Shown in pieces: positions 50,656 through 57,740 of a stretch of 64,000 nucleotides of DNA; the first letter of the stretch is position 1; the number at the start of each line of letters is the position of its first letter. The notes beneath the pieces are model-generated. The model had not been told where the DNA came from. It ran no database searches and saw only the letters and a program-made list of their open reading frames with translations. The translations under genes and the position numbers were made by a program. The stretch lies in contig NZ_JQFA01000004.1 of the NCBI RefSeq assembly GCF_000763385.1, positions 1,054,001 through 1,118,000 on the forward strand. The letters run 5' to 3'. This stretch comes from Leptolyngbya sp. KIOST-1. GTDB taxonomy: Bacteria > Cyanobacteriota > Cyanobacteriia > Phormidesmidales > Phormidesmidaceae.

Positions 50656-52659
50656 TTACCAGGTAAACTGTAGCCCCTGCTCAATTAAAAAGGCCTGGAG
50701 GACCGGCATCTGCCCTGTCACCACGATCTGGGCCGGGGTCAGGTCGTTGGGCTTGCCGTAGCGCAACAGCCACCCCGCCGTCGCCCCCGCCGCGCCGCCA
50801 ACGCTCCACTCGCCGTAGTGGACTCGCGTCACCCCGTTGACAATGTGGCTAACAGCCATGCTTTTACCGCCAATCAGCACATTGTCTACACCCTGGGGCA
50901 CCAGCGCCTCCAGGGGAATCTGCAGAGGCCGCACCACAAACTCTTTGATACTCGCCCCCGCCGCCTCGTAGGTGGGCCGCCAGGACCGATAGCGACAGCC
51001 GTGGATATCGATATCGTAGTGGGCCAGGGCCACGGCGGTAGCCCGAAAGTCGCGCCCTCCGGTCATGTCTTCGCGCAGGTCGGCCTCCACCGCCATGAAG
51101 CTGTCCTGACCGTAGGCAGGGCGACCCAAAATCCGCCGCCCCTCCCGAATGTAGGGCACCATGCTGAGGCCCGACAGGGTTCCTAGGGGGGAGTCGCCGC
51201 CGCTCAACAGGGTGAGAGGCAGCTTGTTGGTGGCCTCGGTTTCGATCAGCCACTCGGCAAACTGCAGGGCGTGAATTTCGCCATAGTTGAGCGATTCGAT
51301 CGATAGGCCCCCCAACCAGTCCTGCTGCTGCCCCGAAAGGCGCACATCCTCGTCGGTGAACACCAGGGGCGGGTCCATAAAGTGCCAGTCGTTGCCCTTA
51401 TTCCAGTTGATCAGGGTCATTTCTCCCGGCTGGGTGTTATTGACATTGGAGTTGCCGGGTTTCTGGCTGACAATGCGGCGATAGTTAAACACGCTGCCAA
51501 AGTTAAAAAACGGAAAGCCCTCCAGGTCAAACTCCTGGCGGTGCTCAGCCTTGCTCAGGGCCGGGGGAATTTTTTGCAGCGCCTTCAGGCTCTCGTTTTT
51601 GTCGTTCAGGGTGGCCAGCACAAAGGGATAGGTGTAGGCCTGGGTGCAATCGGGGTTGTCCTGGCTGGGCGCGTTGACTTCGCCCGTAAACGCCTGGCTG
51701 TCGGACCCCAGCCGATGGGGCAGGTTGGCCCAGCCCACCAGCTCCCCAGTATCGGTGGCGTCGATCACAATCATGGGGCGATCGTTCGGTGACTGAAGCC
51801 GGATCGGAATTTTGTTGTAGGCGTCATCGTCGGACCAGGCATACCAGCGCTCCAGCTCCTGGGAGAGCCGCCCAGTGGGCACATAGCCCGGATCGAGGGG
51901 AATCCGGCGCACTCCATATACCGCCGTCACATAGCGACCCGAGGCATCAAAGGCCGCCCCCTTAAACGCCGTGGAGGTGGCCCAGCGGCTTTCGGGAGCG
52001 CTCTTGGCCGAATCGCGCAGCAGCATTTCGGCAGCAGTGGCCCCGGCTCGGGGGGAGAAGCACAGTTCGCCGACCCAGCAGCTGTTGGTTTTTTCAACCG
52101 GCAGCTGAGCCGGCAGCCCGGTCCAGGCCGGCAGGTACACCGGCTGGCGCTTGATCAGAGCCTTAAAGGATTCCCAGCTGGGGGAAAAGTTGCGCCGCCA
52201 GCGCATGGCCCGCGACTCGTCAATGGCCGACACCCCCTGGGAGCTGATCTGCCCCCCCAGCCAGGGCGTTAGCTCAATCATGCAGGTGGTGGCTCCGGTT
52301 TGCATCGCGTGGGAGGCCGCCGCGACCCCGCCCAGGGTGCCGCCAATCACCACCACCTCGCAGGTCCAGACTTCCTCGGCCAGGGGTAGCGGCATCAGGG
52401 TGGGGCGACCGTTGGCGGTCTGAATTTGGCGAATACCGGTGGCCAACTCGGCTCGGTTGACAATTTGCCCCACCGGGCGCTGGGAAAAGGTCAGAGGCTG
52501 CCGCCAATATTCGGTCGCCCCACGAAAGGCCACCAGCAAAAGCGTGCTGCTCAACAGGGCCATGGTCATCAGCGCTCGCCGACGCTGAGCCCGACGCCGA
52601 CGCCGACGCTTGGTTTTTGGAGTTGATGGCAGTGGAGGATGGCGACGGCGATCCGGCAT
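50656..52659 (-). CDS. Membrane-anchored FAD-dependent oxidoreductase
   Basis: 667 aa from ATG 52659. The N-terminus has a very basic patch of arginines (residues ~18-30) then one hydrophobic helix (LMTMALLSSTLLLVAF), so an anchored or exported protein. FAD site CEVVVIGGTLGGVAAASHAMQTGA at ~100-125. Further blocks WLGGQISSQGVSAIDESRAMRW, MIVIDATDTGELVGWANLPHRLG and IGGKSMAVSHIVNGVTRVHYGEWSVGGAAGATAGWLL match the FAD_oxidored family (PF12831). Substrate unknown. It lies close behind the phytase-like gene (14 bp) in the same direction, suggesting one operon. Confidence 0.85.
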   Translation of the reverse strand: MPDRRRHPPLPSTPKTKRRRRRRAQRRRALMTMALLSSTLLLVAFRGATEYWRQPLTFSQRPVGQIVNRAELATGIRQIQTANGRPTLMPLPLAEEVWTCEVVVIGGTLGGVAAASHAMQTGATTCMIELTPWLGGQISSQGVSAIDESRAMRWRRNFSPSWESFKALIKRQPVYLPAWTGLPAQLPVEKTNSCWVGELCFSPRAGATAAEMLLRDSAKSAPESRWATSTAFKGAAFDASGRYVTAVYGVRRIPLDPGYVPTGRLSQELERWYAWSDDDAYNKIPIRLQSPNDRPMIVIDATDTGELVGWANLPHRLGSDSQAFTGEVNAPSQDNPDCTQAYTYPFVLATLNDKNESLKALQKIPPALSKAEHRQEFDLEGFPFFNFGSVFNYRRIVSQKPGNSNVNNTQPGEMTLINWNKGNDWHFMDPPLVFTDEDVRLSGQQQDWLGGLSIESLNYGEIHALQFAEWLIETEATNKLPLTLLSGGDSPLGTLSGLSMVPYIREGRRILGRPAYGQDSFMAVEADLREDMTGGRDFRATAVALAHYDIDIHGCRYRSWRPTYEAAGASIKEFVVRPLQIPLEALVPQGVDNVLIGGKSMAVSHIVNGVTRVHYGEWSVGGAAGATAGWLLRYGKPNDLTPAQIVVTGQMPVLQAFLIEQGLQFTW

Positions 52660-52870
52660 GGACAAAGACAGCGTACCTGCGGCATTGGTCGTCTGTGAGT
52701 GTAGCAACGATACGGCTAAACGACGCACCTAACCCGCAGTAAAATGCCAGCAATAGTAGCCTGGATATGTATAGTCTTTGTTTAATTCCTGAAGCAACTC
52801 AAGGATTTAGGCCATAATGGGCACGACCTCATGCCTGCTGGCATATTTGTCTCCCATCCTCTCAGAATCT

Positions 52871-53314
52871 ATGCAATTTAACCTTCGGCGCGGTTTACTG
52901 CTTCCCCTCGCGTTGACAACTCTGGCTTTGACGGCCGTGCCGACTATGGCCCAAAACGCTGTATACACACCGATTCCCCTGCCAGCCTCGCGGGAAGTCA
53001 ACGACAGGTTGAGCGATCGCGATATTCCCACCGGGGTCGGAGGCTTTGCCCGCGACTACACCGTTTATTTTGAGGCCGGTGACCAGGTGGCGATCGATGT
53101 CACCTCCGACGACTTCGACACCCTGGTGATCCTGATGAACAAAGACGGCGTCATCATCGGCGAAAACGACGATGGTCCCGACGGCACCACGAACTCCCTG
53201 CTCTTCGCTCGCATCAAAGAGTCCGGTACCTACACAGTGCGGGTGCAGGCCTACGCAGGCCAGGGCACAGGCAACTTCTTTCTCAAAGTGGCCCGCCTGC
53301 GGGAGGTCCAGTAG
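52871..53314 (+). CDS. Exported PPC-domain (pre-peptidase C-terminal) protein
   Basis: 147 aa from ATG 52871, with a signal sequence (LLLPLALTTLALTAVPTMAQ, cut after Ala). The remainder is one beta-sandwich of the PPC family: RDYTVYFEAGDQVAIDVTSDDFDTLVILMNKDGVIIGENDDG...SGTYTVRVQAYAGQGTGNFFLKV. PPC domains normally follow secreted peptidases as spacers, but here the domain stands alone. Last chromosomal gene before the tRNA and the island. Confidence 0.87.
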   Translation: MQFNLRRGLLLPLALTTLALTAVPTMAQNAVYTPIPLPASREVNDRLSDRDIPTGVGGFARDYTVYFEAGDQVAIDVTSDDFDTLVILMNKDGVIIGENDDGPDGTTNSLLFARIKESGTYTVRVQAYAGQGTGNFFLKVARLREVQ

Positions 53315-53398
53315 AGATTTCAGTATTTTTTCCCCGGAGCCTTGTCAGGGGTGACACCAGCTTGCTATCTTAAGTGAGCGCTGGAAATTGCGCTCCCT

Positions 53399-53471
53399 GC
53401 CGGGATAGCTCAGCTGGTAGAGCAGAGGACTGAAAATCCTCGTGTCGGCGGTTCAAGTCCGCCTCCTGGCA
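53399..53471 (+). tRNA. trnF-GAA: tRNA-Phe (GAA)
   Basis: Acceptor GCCGGGA/TCCTGGC with one G-T pair, D stem GCTC/GAGC, anticodon stem GAGGA/TCCTC with loop CTGAAAA (anticodon GAA), T arm GGCGG-TTCAAGT-CCGCC, discriminator A at 53471. CCA is not encoded. The integrase gene starts 219 bp behind it, so it is the likely attachment site of the island. Confidence 0.97.
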
Positions 53472-53487
53472 TTCAACCAAACCAAGT

Positions 53488-53521
53488 GAAAAGCTCTGAA
53501 TCTCAACGGTTCAGGGCTTTT
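53488..53521 (+). terminator. Terminator behind tRNA-Phe
   Basis: AAAAGCTCTGAA and TTCAGGGCTTTT form a stem with a loop of ~10 bases and a T run on the plus strand. Confidence 0.65.
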
Positions 53522-53576
53522 GCTTTGGGGCCTCGTATTTTTTGCGTTGTCCATTTTTGGACACCTTTAGGCGAGT

Positions 53577-53620
53577 TTGGGGGACGGATTGGGGGAAAAT
53601 TGGGGGAATTTTTTGGGGGA
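53577..53620 (+). repeat. TTGGGGGA x4 upstream of the integrase (possible arm sites)
   Basis: Exact TTGGGGGA at 53577, 53589, 53600 and 53613 (spacing 12, 11, 13). An inverted copy lies at 53972-53979 inside the integrase gene. Placed between tRNA and integrase as expected for integrase arm-type or excisionase sites. Confidence 0.6.
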
Positions 53621-53689
53621 ATCTCCGGACAATTGCCACGGTATCCGAAGAGGGGATAGTACGAATGCTCTTTATTCCCCGGTGCTGCC

Positions 53690-54193
53690 ATGTACTCGGT
53701 CACCCCAAGAAGCAAAGGCAAAAAAGGCTCAGTTCAGTTCAAAAACACTAAAGGACGGCTGCAAATCGTCTTTTCCTACCCCTTTGAGGTGGATGGGGAG
53801 GTGCAGCGCAAGCGGTTTTACATTTCCACGGGCTTTGACGACACCCCCTTAAACCGCCAGCGGGTAGGCGACACCGTCAGGGCGATTCAGCGAGATATCG
53901 ACTATAGAGAGGTGGATCTGAGCCTACAGAAGTACCAGACCGTTGGATCGCTAACCACGGTTTCCCCCATTTCCCCCAATCCGCCCGCAGCCCCTGAGAT
54001 AGGGCTGGATGAGATTTGGGAGAAGTACGCCCAGTTCAAGAAACCTCAGATCAGCCCCAGCACCTACGCCAAGGACTTCACCAAGCAGAAAAATCACATC
54101 AGCCGGTTCCCCAGTCGGTCTCTAGACGAGGCTATTCTGATTCGAGACCATCTGCTGGCGAAGCTGACCCCGGATGCGGCTAAGCGCTGCCTG
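53690..54193 (+). pseudogene. Tyrosine recombinase (integrase), N-terminal part, split by the IS
   Basis: 168 codons up to the CTG at 54191-54193. Contains the N-terminal region of an island integrase: a DNA-binding arm domain (KGSVQFKNTKGRLQIVFSYPF...RKRFYISTGFDD) and the start of the core-binding SAM-like domain (LDEIWEKYAQFKKPQISPSTYAKDF...NHISRFPSRSLDEA). The element at 54194 truncates it; a TGA follows at once in the IS. Removing 54194-55691 and one CTG joins it in frame to the catalytic part at 55695, giving ~394 aa in total. It would have integrated the island at tRNA-Phe. Confidence 0.88.
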
Positions 54194-54261
54194 TGAAGTG
54201 ACCCCCGATTTTCGGACACAAGGCTAAGAGCAGTATCCTTGTTCCACAGGAGGGGGCAACT

Positions 54262-55044
54262 ATGAGCGCAAACCGACGACAGTACACAGCTGAATTTAAG
54301 GCCAAAGTGGTGTTGCAAATGCTAATGGGAGAGAAAACGTCAGCCGAGATTTGCCGAAGCCACAAACTCCATTCCAGCGTGCTTAATCGCTGGCGAAAGG
54401 AATTTTTAGATCACGCGACCACGATATTTGAGGCCGATTCAGGCCATGAGGCTGACCAACAACGGATTGCCGAGCTGGAGCGATTGGTGGGCCAATTGAC
54501 GATGAAATTAGAGATTGCAAAAAAAGCCTCGCAGTCCTTCAATCAACTGGCCCAGCGAGGCCACAATGCTATCTTTGCTGATGCCCTGGAGTACGACTTT
54601 GGCCTGCTCGATCGCATGTACAAAGAGCACGAGCCTGGTCAGGTTCCAGTCAAAATGGAGGAACTGGCTGAGCACATTCGTAGCGCCGATGGGTTTGTGG
54701 TGGTAACGGGCGAATACAACCACTCTGTTCAGCCGGGGCTGAGCAATTTGATGGATCACTTTCTGGAAGAGTACTACTTTCGCCCGGCGGGGATTGTGTC
54801 GTACTCGGTGGGGGGATTTGGCGGGGTGCGGGCCGCTGTGCACCTGCGGGTGATGCTGGGGGAGATGGGTATGCCCACCATTTCGTCGATGTTTGCGATC
54901 TCAAAGATTACCGAGGCGATCGACGCCGATGGCAAGGCCCAGGATGAGTCATTGATCAAACGCCTGGGTTCCTTTTTAGACGAGCTGGAGTGGTACGAAG
55001 AGGCCCTCAAGCGGCAGCGCGACGAAAAGGGAAGGCCCTTTTAG
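54262..55044 (+). CDS. Fusion ORF: IS3 OrfA helix-turn-helix joined in frame to FMN reductase
   Basis: 260 codons. Residues 1-92 are a normal IS3 OrfA: MSANRRQYTAEFKAKVVLQML, KTSAEICRSHKLHSSVLNRWRKEF and the leucine-zipper region QQRIAELERLVGQLTMKLEIAKK. From ~93 on it is identical to residues ~27-193 of the FMN reductase at 48008-48589. The fusion lacks the first FMN-phosphate loop, so flavin binding is doubtful. AGGAGGGG stands before the ATG. It could be expressed, but the junction may be an assembly artefact. Confidence 0.75.
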   Translation: MSANRRQYTAEFKAKVVLQMLMGEKTSAEICRSHKLHSSVLNRWRKEFLDHATTIFEADSGHEADQQRIAELERLVGQLTMKLEIAKKASQSFNQLAQRGHNAIFADALEYDFGLLDRMYKEHEPGQVPVKMEELAEHIRSADGFVVVTGEYNHSVQPGLSNLMDHFLEEYYFRPAGIVSYSVGGFGGVRAAVHLRVMLGEMGMPTISSMFAISKITEAIDADGKAQDESLIKRLGSFLDELEWYEEALKRQRDEKGRPF

Positions 55045-55141
55045 ACAACTTGCGAGAGGGATGGTTTTCGACTCGAACCCTTCCAAAGAGGGAGGGTAGC
55101 TCTAAATTCCTACGGAATCATGAAAATTGTGGGCAATGAGA
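54539..55141 (+). repeat. Copy of host segment 48084-48686
   Basis: Exact match over 603 bp, including 97 bp behind the FMN reductase stop codon. Directly joined at 55141/55142 to the second host segment. Confidence 0.93.
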
Positions 55142-55628
55142 AGGTTGCGCCCAGGCTGGCCGAGCAGAGGTAGTGAATGTTGGGAGCAGCGGCGATCGCC
55201 CCTTGCAGCGCGGCCATTAGCACCCCGTGCTCGGCCCCGTAATACACGGCATCGGTGCCCAGGTCGGTGGGTAAAAACTGCACCACCCGACCGTAGTCCC
55301 CGTCGGAGAGCTGCACTTTGTCAAAGTGGCAAATGTGCGGCCCGATCTGGGGCCACAGCCCCAGGCCCTTAAAAATATCGGCTGAGGTCAGTGAAAAGGC
55401 GTAGGCCCGCTGCCGGGAAGCGGCCCCCGCCGCCGTTTGGGCTTCGATCACCGCCACCTGCAGGCCGCTGGGGGCCAGCGTTGCCGCCAGAGTCAGCCCC
55501 ACAATGCCGCCGCCGACAATGGCCACATCGACCGCCAGTTCAGAGCGTAGATCCGCCGGGCGATCGGCGGAGACCGGAGAGCGAAAGTGAGCGAACAAAA
55601 ATGGAATGAACAACAAAAGAAAAAGCAT
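55110..55628 (-). pseudogene. Truncated copy of the FAD-dependent hydroxylase
   Basis: 172 codons. The first dozen (MLFLLLFIPFLFA) come from IS DNA; the next ~150 are identical to the FAD-binding half of the hydroxylase at 39875-41152 (VDVAIVGGGIVGLTLAA onward), ending soon after CSASLGAT. It lacks the second FAD motif and the substrate domain, so it cannot be an active enzyme. Confidence 0.8.
55142..55591 (+). repeat. Copy of host segment 40687-41136 (part of FAD hydroxylase)
   Basis: Exact match over 450 bp. The minus-strand frame 55110-55628 reads the hydroxylase's FAD-binding region with new ends from the IS and is a truncated, probably non-functional copy. Confidence 0.93.
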
Positions 55629-55694
55629 GATATAAAAGAGTAGATCTCTTAATTCCCTTGATCTACTGTCCGAATCTAAGGGTTCACTTCACTG

Positions 55695-56375
55695 ACCCAG
55701 CTCAAAGCCTGCTGTAGCTGGGCAGAGGAGGAAGGGCTGATCGAGGGCAATCCCTTTCTAACCATGAAAATCAAAGCTCCTAAGGGGTTGTCTGAGGATG
55801 AGGACGTAAACCCCTTTAGCAAGGAGGAGCGAGACAGGATTATTGCTGGGTTTGAGGGCGATCGCTACTACAGCCACTACACCTCCTACGTGCGCTTCCT
55901 CTTTGCCACCGGGGCGCGCCCTTCGGAAGTCATTGCCCTTCAGTGGAAGCACATTACTTCATCGGTCATCAAGTTCAGGCAGTCGGTAGTAGTCTCCGAA
56001 GATGGCTTGACTCTGAAGGAGGGGCTAAAGACTCAGCGGAAGCGCGATTTTCCTATCACGCCAGAGGTCAAGGCCATTCTCGATGCTATCAAGCTGGAGA
56101 AGAGCGATAGCAATGCCTTTTTATTCCCTAGTCCAAAGGGGAAGTTCATTGACCAGCACAACTTTTCTACCCGTGCCTGGCAAGCCGTCCTCAAAGCCTG
56201 TGACATTCCCTACCGCAAGAGCTACCAGTGCCGTCACACTTTCATCAGCCTGTGTGTAGAAGCTCATATCAATAGCACCGCCATCGGTCGCTGGACAGGC
56301 ACCAGCGCTAAGATGATCGACAAACACTACGGGGCTACCAATTTCACAAATTTGAGGCCTCCTGACCTCACCTGA
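55695..56375 (+). pseudogene. Tyrosine recombinase (integrase), C-terminal catalytic part
   Basis: Joins the N-terminal part in frame after removal of the IS (…KRCL then TQLKACCSWAEEEGLIEGNPF). An ATG at 55764 could start it alone. Catalytic residues: Arg in ATGARPSEVIALQWKH, Lys region LKTQRKRDFPITP, the box II pattern YQCRHTFISLCVEA (Tyr at the usual His, then Arg and His), Trp in IGRWTGTS and the nucleophile Tyr in DKHYGAT. As split, the protein is probably inactive, so the island may be fixed at tRNA-Phe. Confidence 0.88.
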
Positions 56376-56458
56376 TATGCTTCCGTGGTCAGCTCTGGTT
56401 AAACTTGGAAACTTTCCGTTCAGATCCGGGCTTAAACCTCTCACCGTTCAGCATACGG

Positions 56459-56863
56459 ATGTCAGCGACCGTCACCCTTGATATCCCCGATCACATTCAC
56501 CAGCGCCTGGTGAATACTGCCGAAGCCACGCAGCGCCCTCTCAATGACATTATCCTCAGGGCATTGCAAATCGGCAGCCCACCCCCTTGGGATGATGTGC
56601 CACCGGAGTTTCAAGCGGCATTAGCTGCCCTAGATCGGCTGGATGATGATGCGCTGTGGAGAATCGCCCGGGGCCAACGGGACGAAGCCGAACTAGAGCG
56701 GTACGACGAACTGCTTGACCGCAATCAGAATGGCAGTCTGACAGCAGCGGAAAAAAACGAGCTGACTGCCCTGAGGAAAGAGGCAGAGCGGTTTATGCTC
56801 TGCAAAGCTCAGGCAGCTGTTTTGCTGCGCTGGCGCGGCCATTCGATTTTGCCAGAAGCTTGA
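56459..56863 (+). CDS. Antitoxin-like protein ahead of an HNH gene
   Basis: 134 aa from ATG 56459. The opening VTLDIPDHIHQRLVNTAEATQRPLNDIILRALQIG is a ribbon-helix-helix-like pattern, typical of antitoxins; the remainder is helical and charged (YDELLDRNQNGSLTAAEKNELTALRKEAERFMLCKAQAAVLLRWRGH). Its TGA overlaps the ATG of the original HNH gene (TGATG at 56861-56865), so the two were translated together. This pair is frequent in cyanobacteria; whether it is a true toxin-antitoxin unit is not known. Confidence 0.75.
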   Translation: MSATVTLDIPDHIHQRLVNTAEATQRPLNDIILRALQIGSPPPWDDVPPEFQAALAALDRLDDDALWRIARGQRDEAELERYDELLDRNQNGSLTAAEKNELTALRKEAERFMLCKAQAAVLLRWRGHSILPEA

Positions 56864-56919
56864 TGACCAGCTATATCCCTGTAAACCTGCGTAACCGAGT
56901 TCGAGCGTGCGATCGCGAT
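56863..56919 (+). pseudogene. Original N-terminus of the HNH gene, cut off by a MITE
   Basis: Codons MTSYIPVNLRNRVRACDRD, overlapping the upstream stop. If 56920-57049 (MITE plus one 8-bp duplication) is removed, this reads straight into RCCYCKTSEAL at 57050, the zinc-finger start of the HNH protein. Confidence 0.8.
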
Positions 56920-57041
56920 GGCTCTTCCGGGTTCAGGGTGATAAGCTCGGCTAATATTCAGGCGCAGCAAGGCTTTCAGCGAATGCAGGGAAAGTAAAAT
57001 GTATCAGCCAGCACACTTTCAACCACAGATCCGGAAGAGCC
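56920..57041. mobile_element. 122-bp MITE with ISL3-like ends (GGCTCTTCCGG) and 8-bp TSD
   Basis: Ends GGCTCTTCCGG and CCGGAAGAGCC. Flanked by ATCGCGAT at 56912-56919 and 57042-57049. Ends beginning GGCTCTT and 8-bp duplications are characteristic of the ISL3 family. No coding capacity of its own, but near its right end it carries AGGGAAAG-TAAA-ATG, which starts the present HNH ORF. Confidence 0.85.
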
Positions 57042-57394
57042 ATCGCGATCGTTGCTGCTACTGCAAAACCAGCGAGGCACTGAGCGGCATTCGTATGGCC
57101 TTTGATCACATCCACCCTCGTTCCAAAGGTGGCGAAACCTGCTTTGAAAATGTTTGCTTAGCCTGCCGATCCTGTAACGAGTTCAAGGCCAATTCGACAA
57201 CAGGCCAAGACTTACTGACCCAACAAATTGAGCCACTTTTCAATCCAAGACTTCAAGACTGGCATCAGCATTTTGCCTGGAGCGACGATGGCACCCGAGT
57301 TGAAGGTGTTACCGCACGGGCTCCAGTCTTGGCGTTGCAGATGAACAACGCAGCCATCCTGGCGGCAAGGAAACGTTGGGTCTCAGTGGGCTAG
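56999..57394 (+). CDS. HNH endonuclease with a MITE-derived N-terminus
   Basis: 131 aa. The first 14 residues (MYQPAHFQPQIRKS) come from the MITE, the next three (HRD) from the target duplication, then RCCYCKTSEALSGIRMAFDHIHPRSKGGETCFENVCLACRSCNEFKANS: a zinc-binding HNH fold with CxxC pairs and catalytic DHIHP. Family members start S-YIPV-LR--V and sit behind the antitoxin-like gene, as here. The MITE-supplied Shine-Dalgarno (AGGGAAAG) and ATG may keep the nuclease expressed, now uncoupled from its partner. A terminator follows at 57454. Confidence 0.85.
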   Translation: MYQPAHFQPQIRKSHRDRCCYCKTSEALSGIRMAFDHIHPRSKGGETCFENVCLACRSCNEFKANSTTGQDLLTQQIEPLFNPRLQDWHQHFAWSDDGTRVEGVTARAPVLALQMNNAAILAARKRWVSVG

Positions 57395-57453
57395 CATCCG
57401 CCTAGGAACTGAGCCTGGGTATGTTCATTTTTGCCATAAAAGGCCATGGGCAG

Positions 57454-57476
57454 GAACGTGAAAAAACGTTCTTTTT
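57454..57476 (+). terminator. Rho-independent terminator behind the HNH gene
   Basis: GAACGT-GAAAAA-ACGTTC stem-loop followed by TTTTT. Confidence 0.65.
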
Positions 57477-57548
57477 CGTGACTCTGAGCCTCTGTGCTGA
57501 AAATATCTCAAATTATTCGTGACATTTTGTGTTGAAGCTGAGTAGGGG

Positions 57549-57603
57549 CTGACACCTCAATTTAGGATCAGGTGTATCAGATTGCTGCGCCCCTATCGGG
57601 GGC
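57549..57603. other. Candidate oriT / nic region upstream of the relaxase
   Basis: Imperfect inverted repeat CTGACACCT...AGGTGTATCAG (57549-57580), then the hairpin GCCCC-TATC-GGGGGC. MobF relaxases nick beside such repeats next to their own gene. Position is suggestive; no nic consensus was matched. The remaining 57395-57740 holds nothing else recognisable. Confidence 0.3.
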
Positions 57604-57740
57604 TTCGCGGAGAGGCCACACAGTACGCCAGGGTTTTGGCAAAAACCGGGCAACGGCTCTCCCCACAGGGTTTCTACCGTTTTTGAAGACGCTATCGCTT
57701 TCGCTCCAGGGTGGCGTCGTATTTTTAACCCAGCTTCTCC

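Larger units (their letters stand above)
54194..55691 (+). mobile_element. IS3-family element with its interior replaced by host DNA, CTG target duplication
   Basis: The left end begins TGAAGTGA and the inverted right end ends TCACTTCA; the 25-bp ends agree at 20 positions and share TTCGGACA. Flanked by CTG at 54191-54193 and 55692-55694 (3-bp duplication, usual for IS3). Left 345 bp carries orfA; the right 100 bp is IS-like. The middle (54539-55591) is two exact host fragments, so orfB, the catalytic part, is missing and the element cannot move by itself. Confidence 0.88.
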
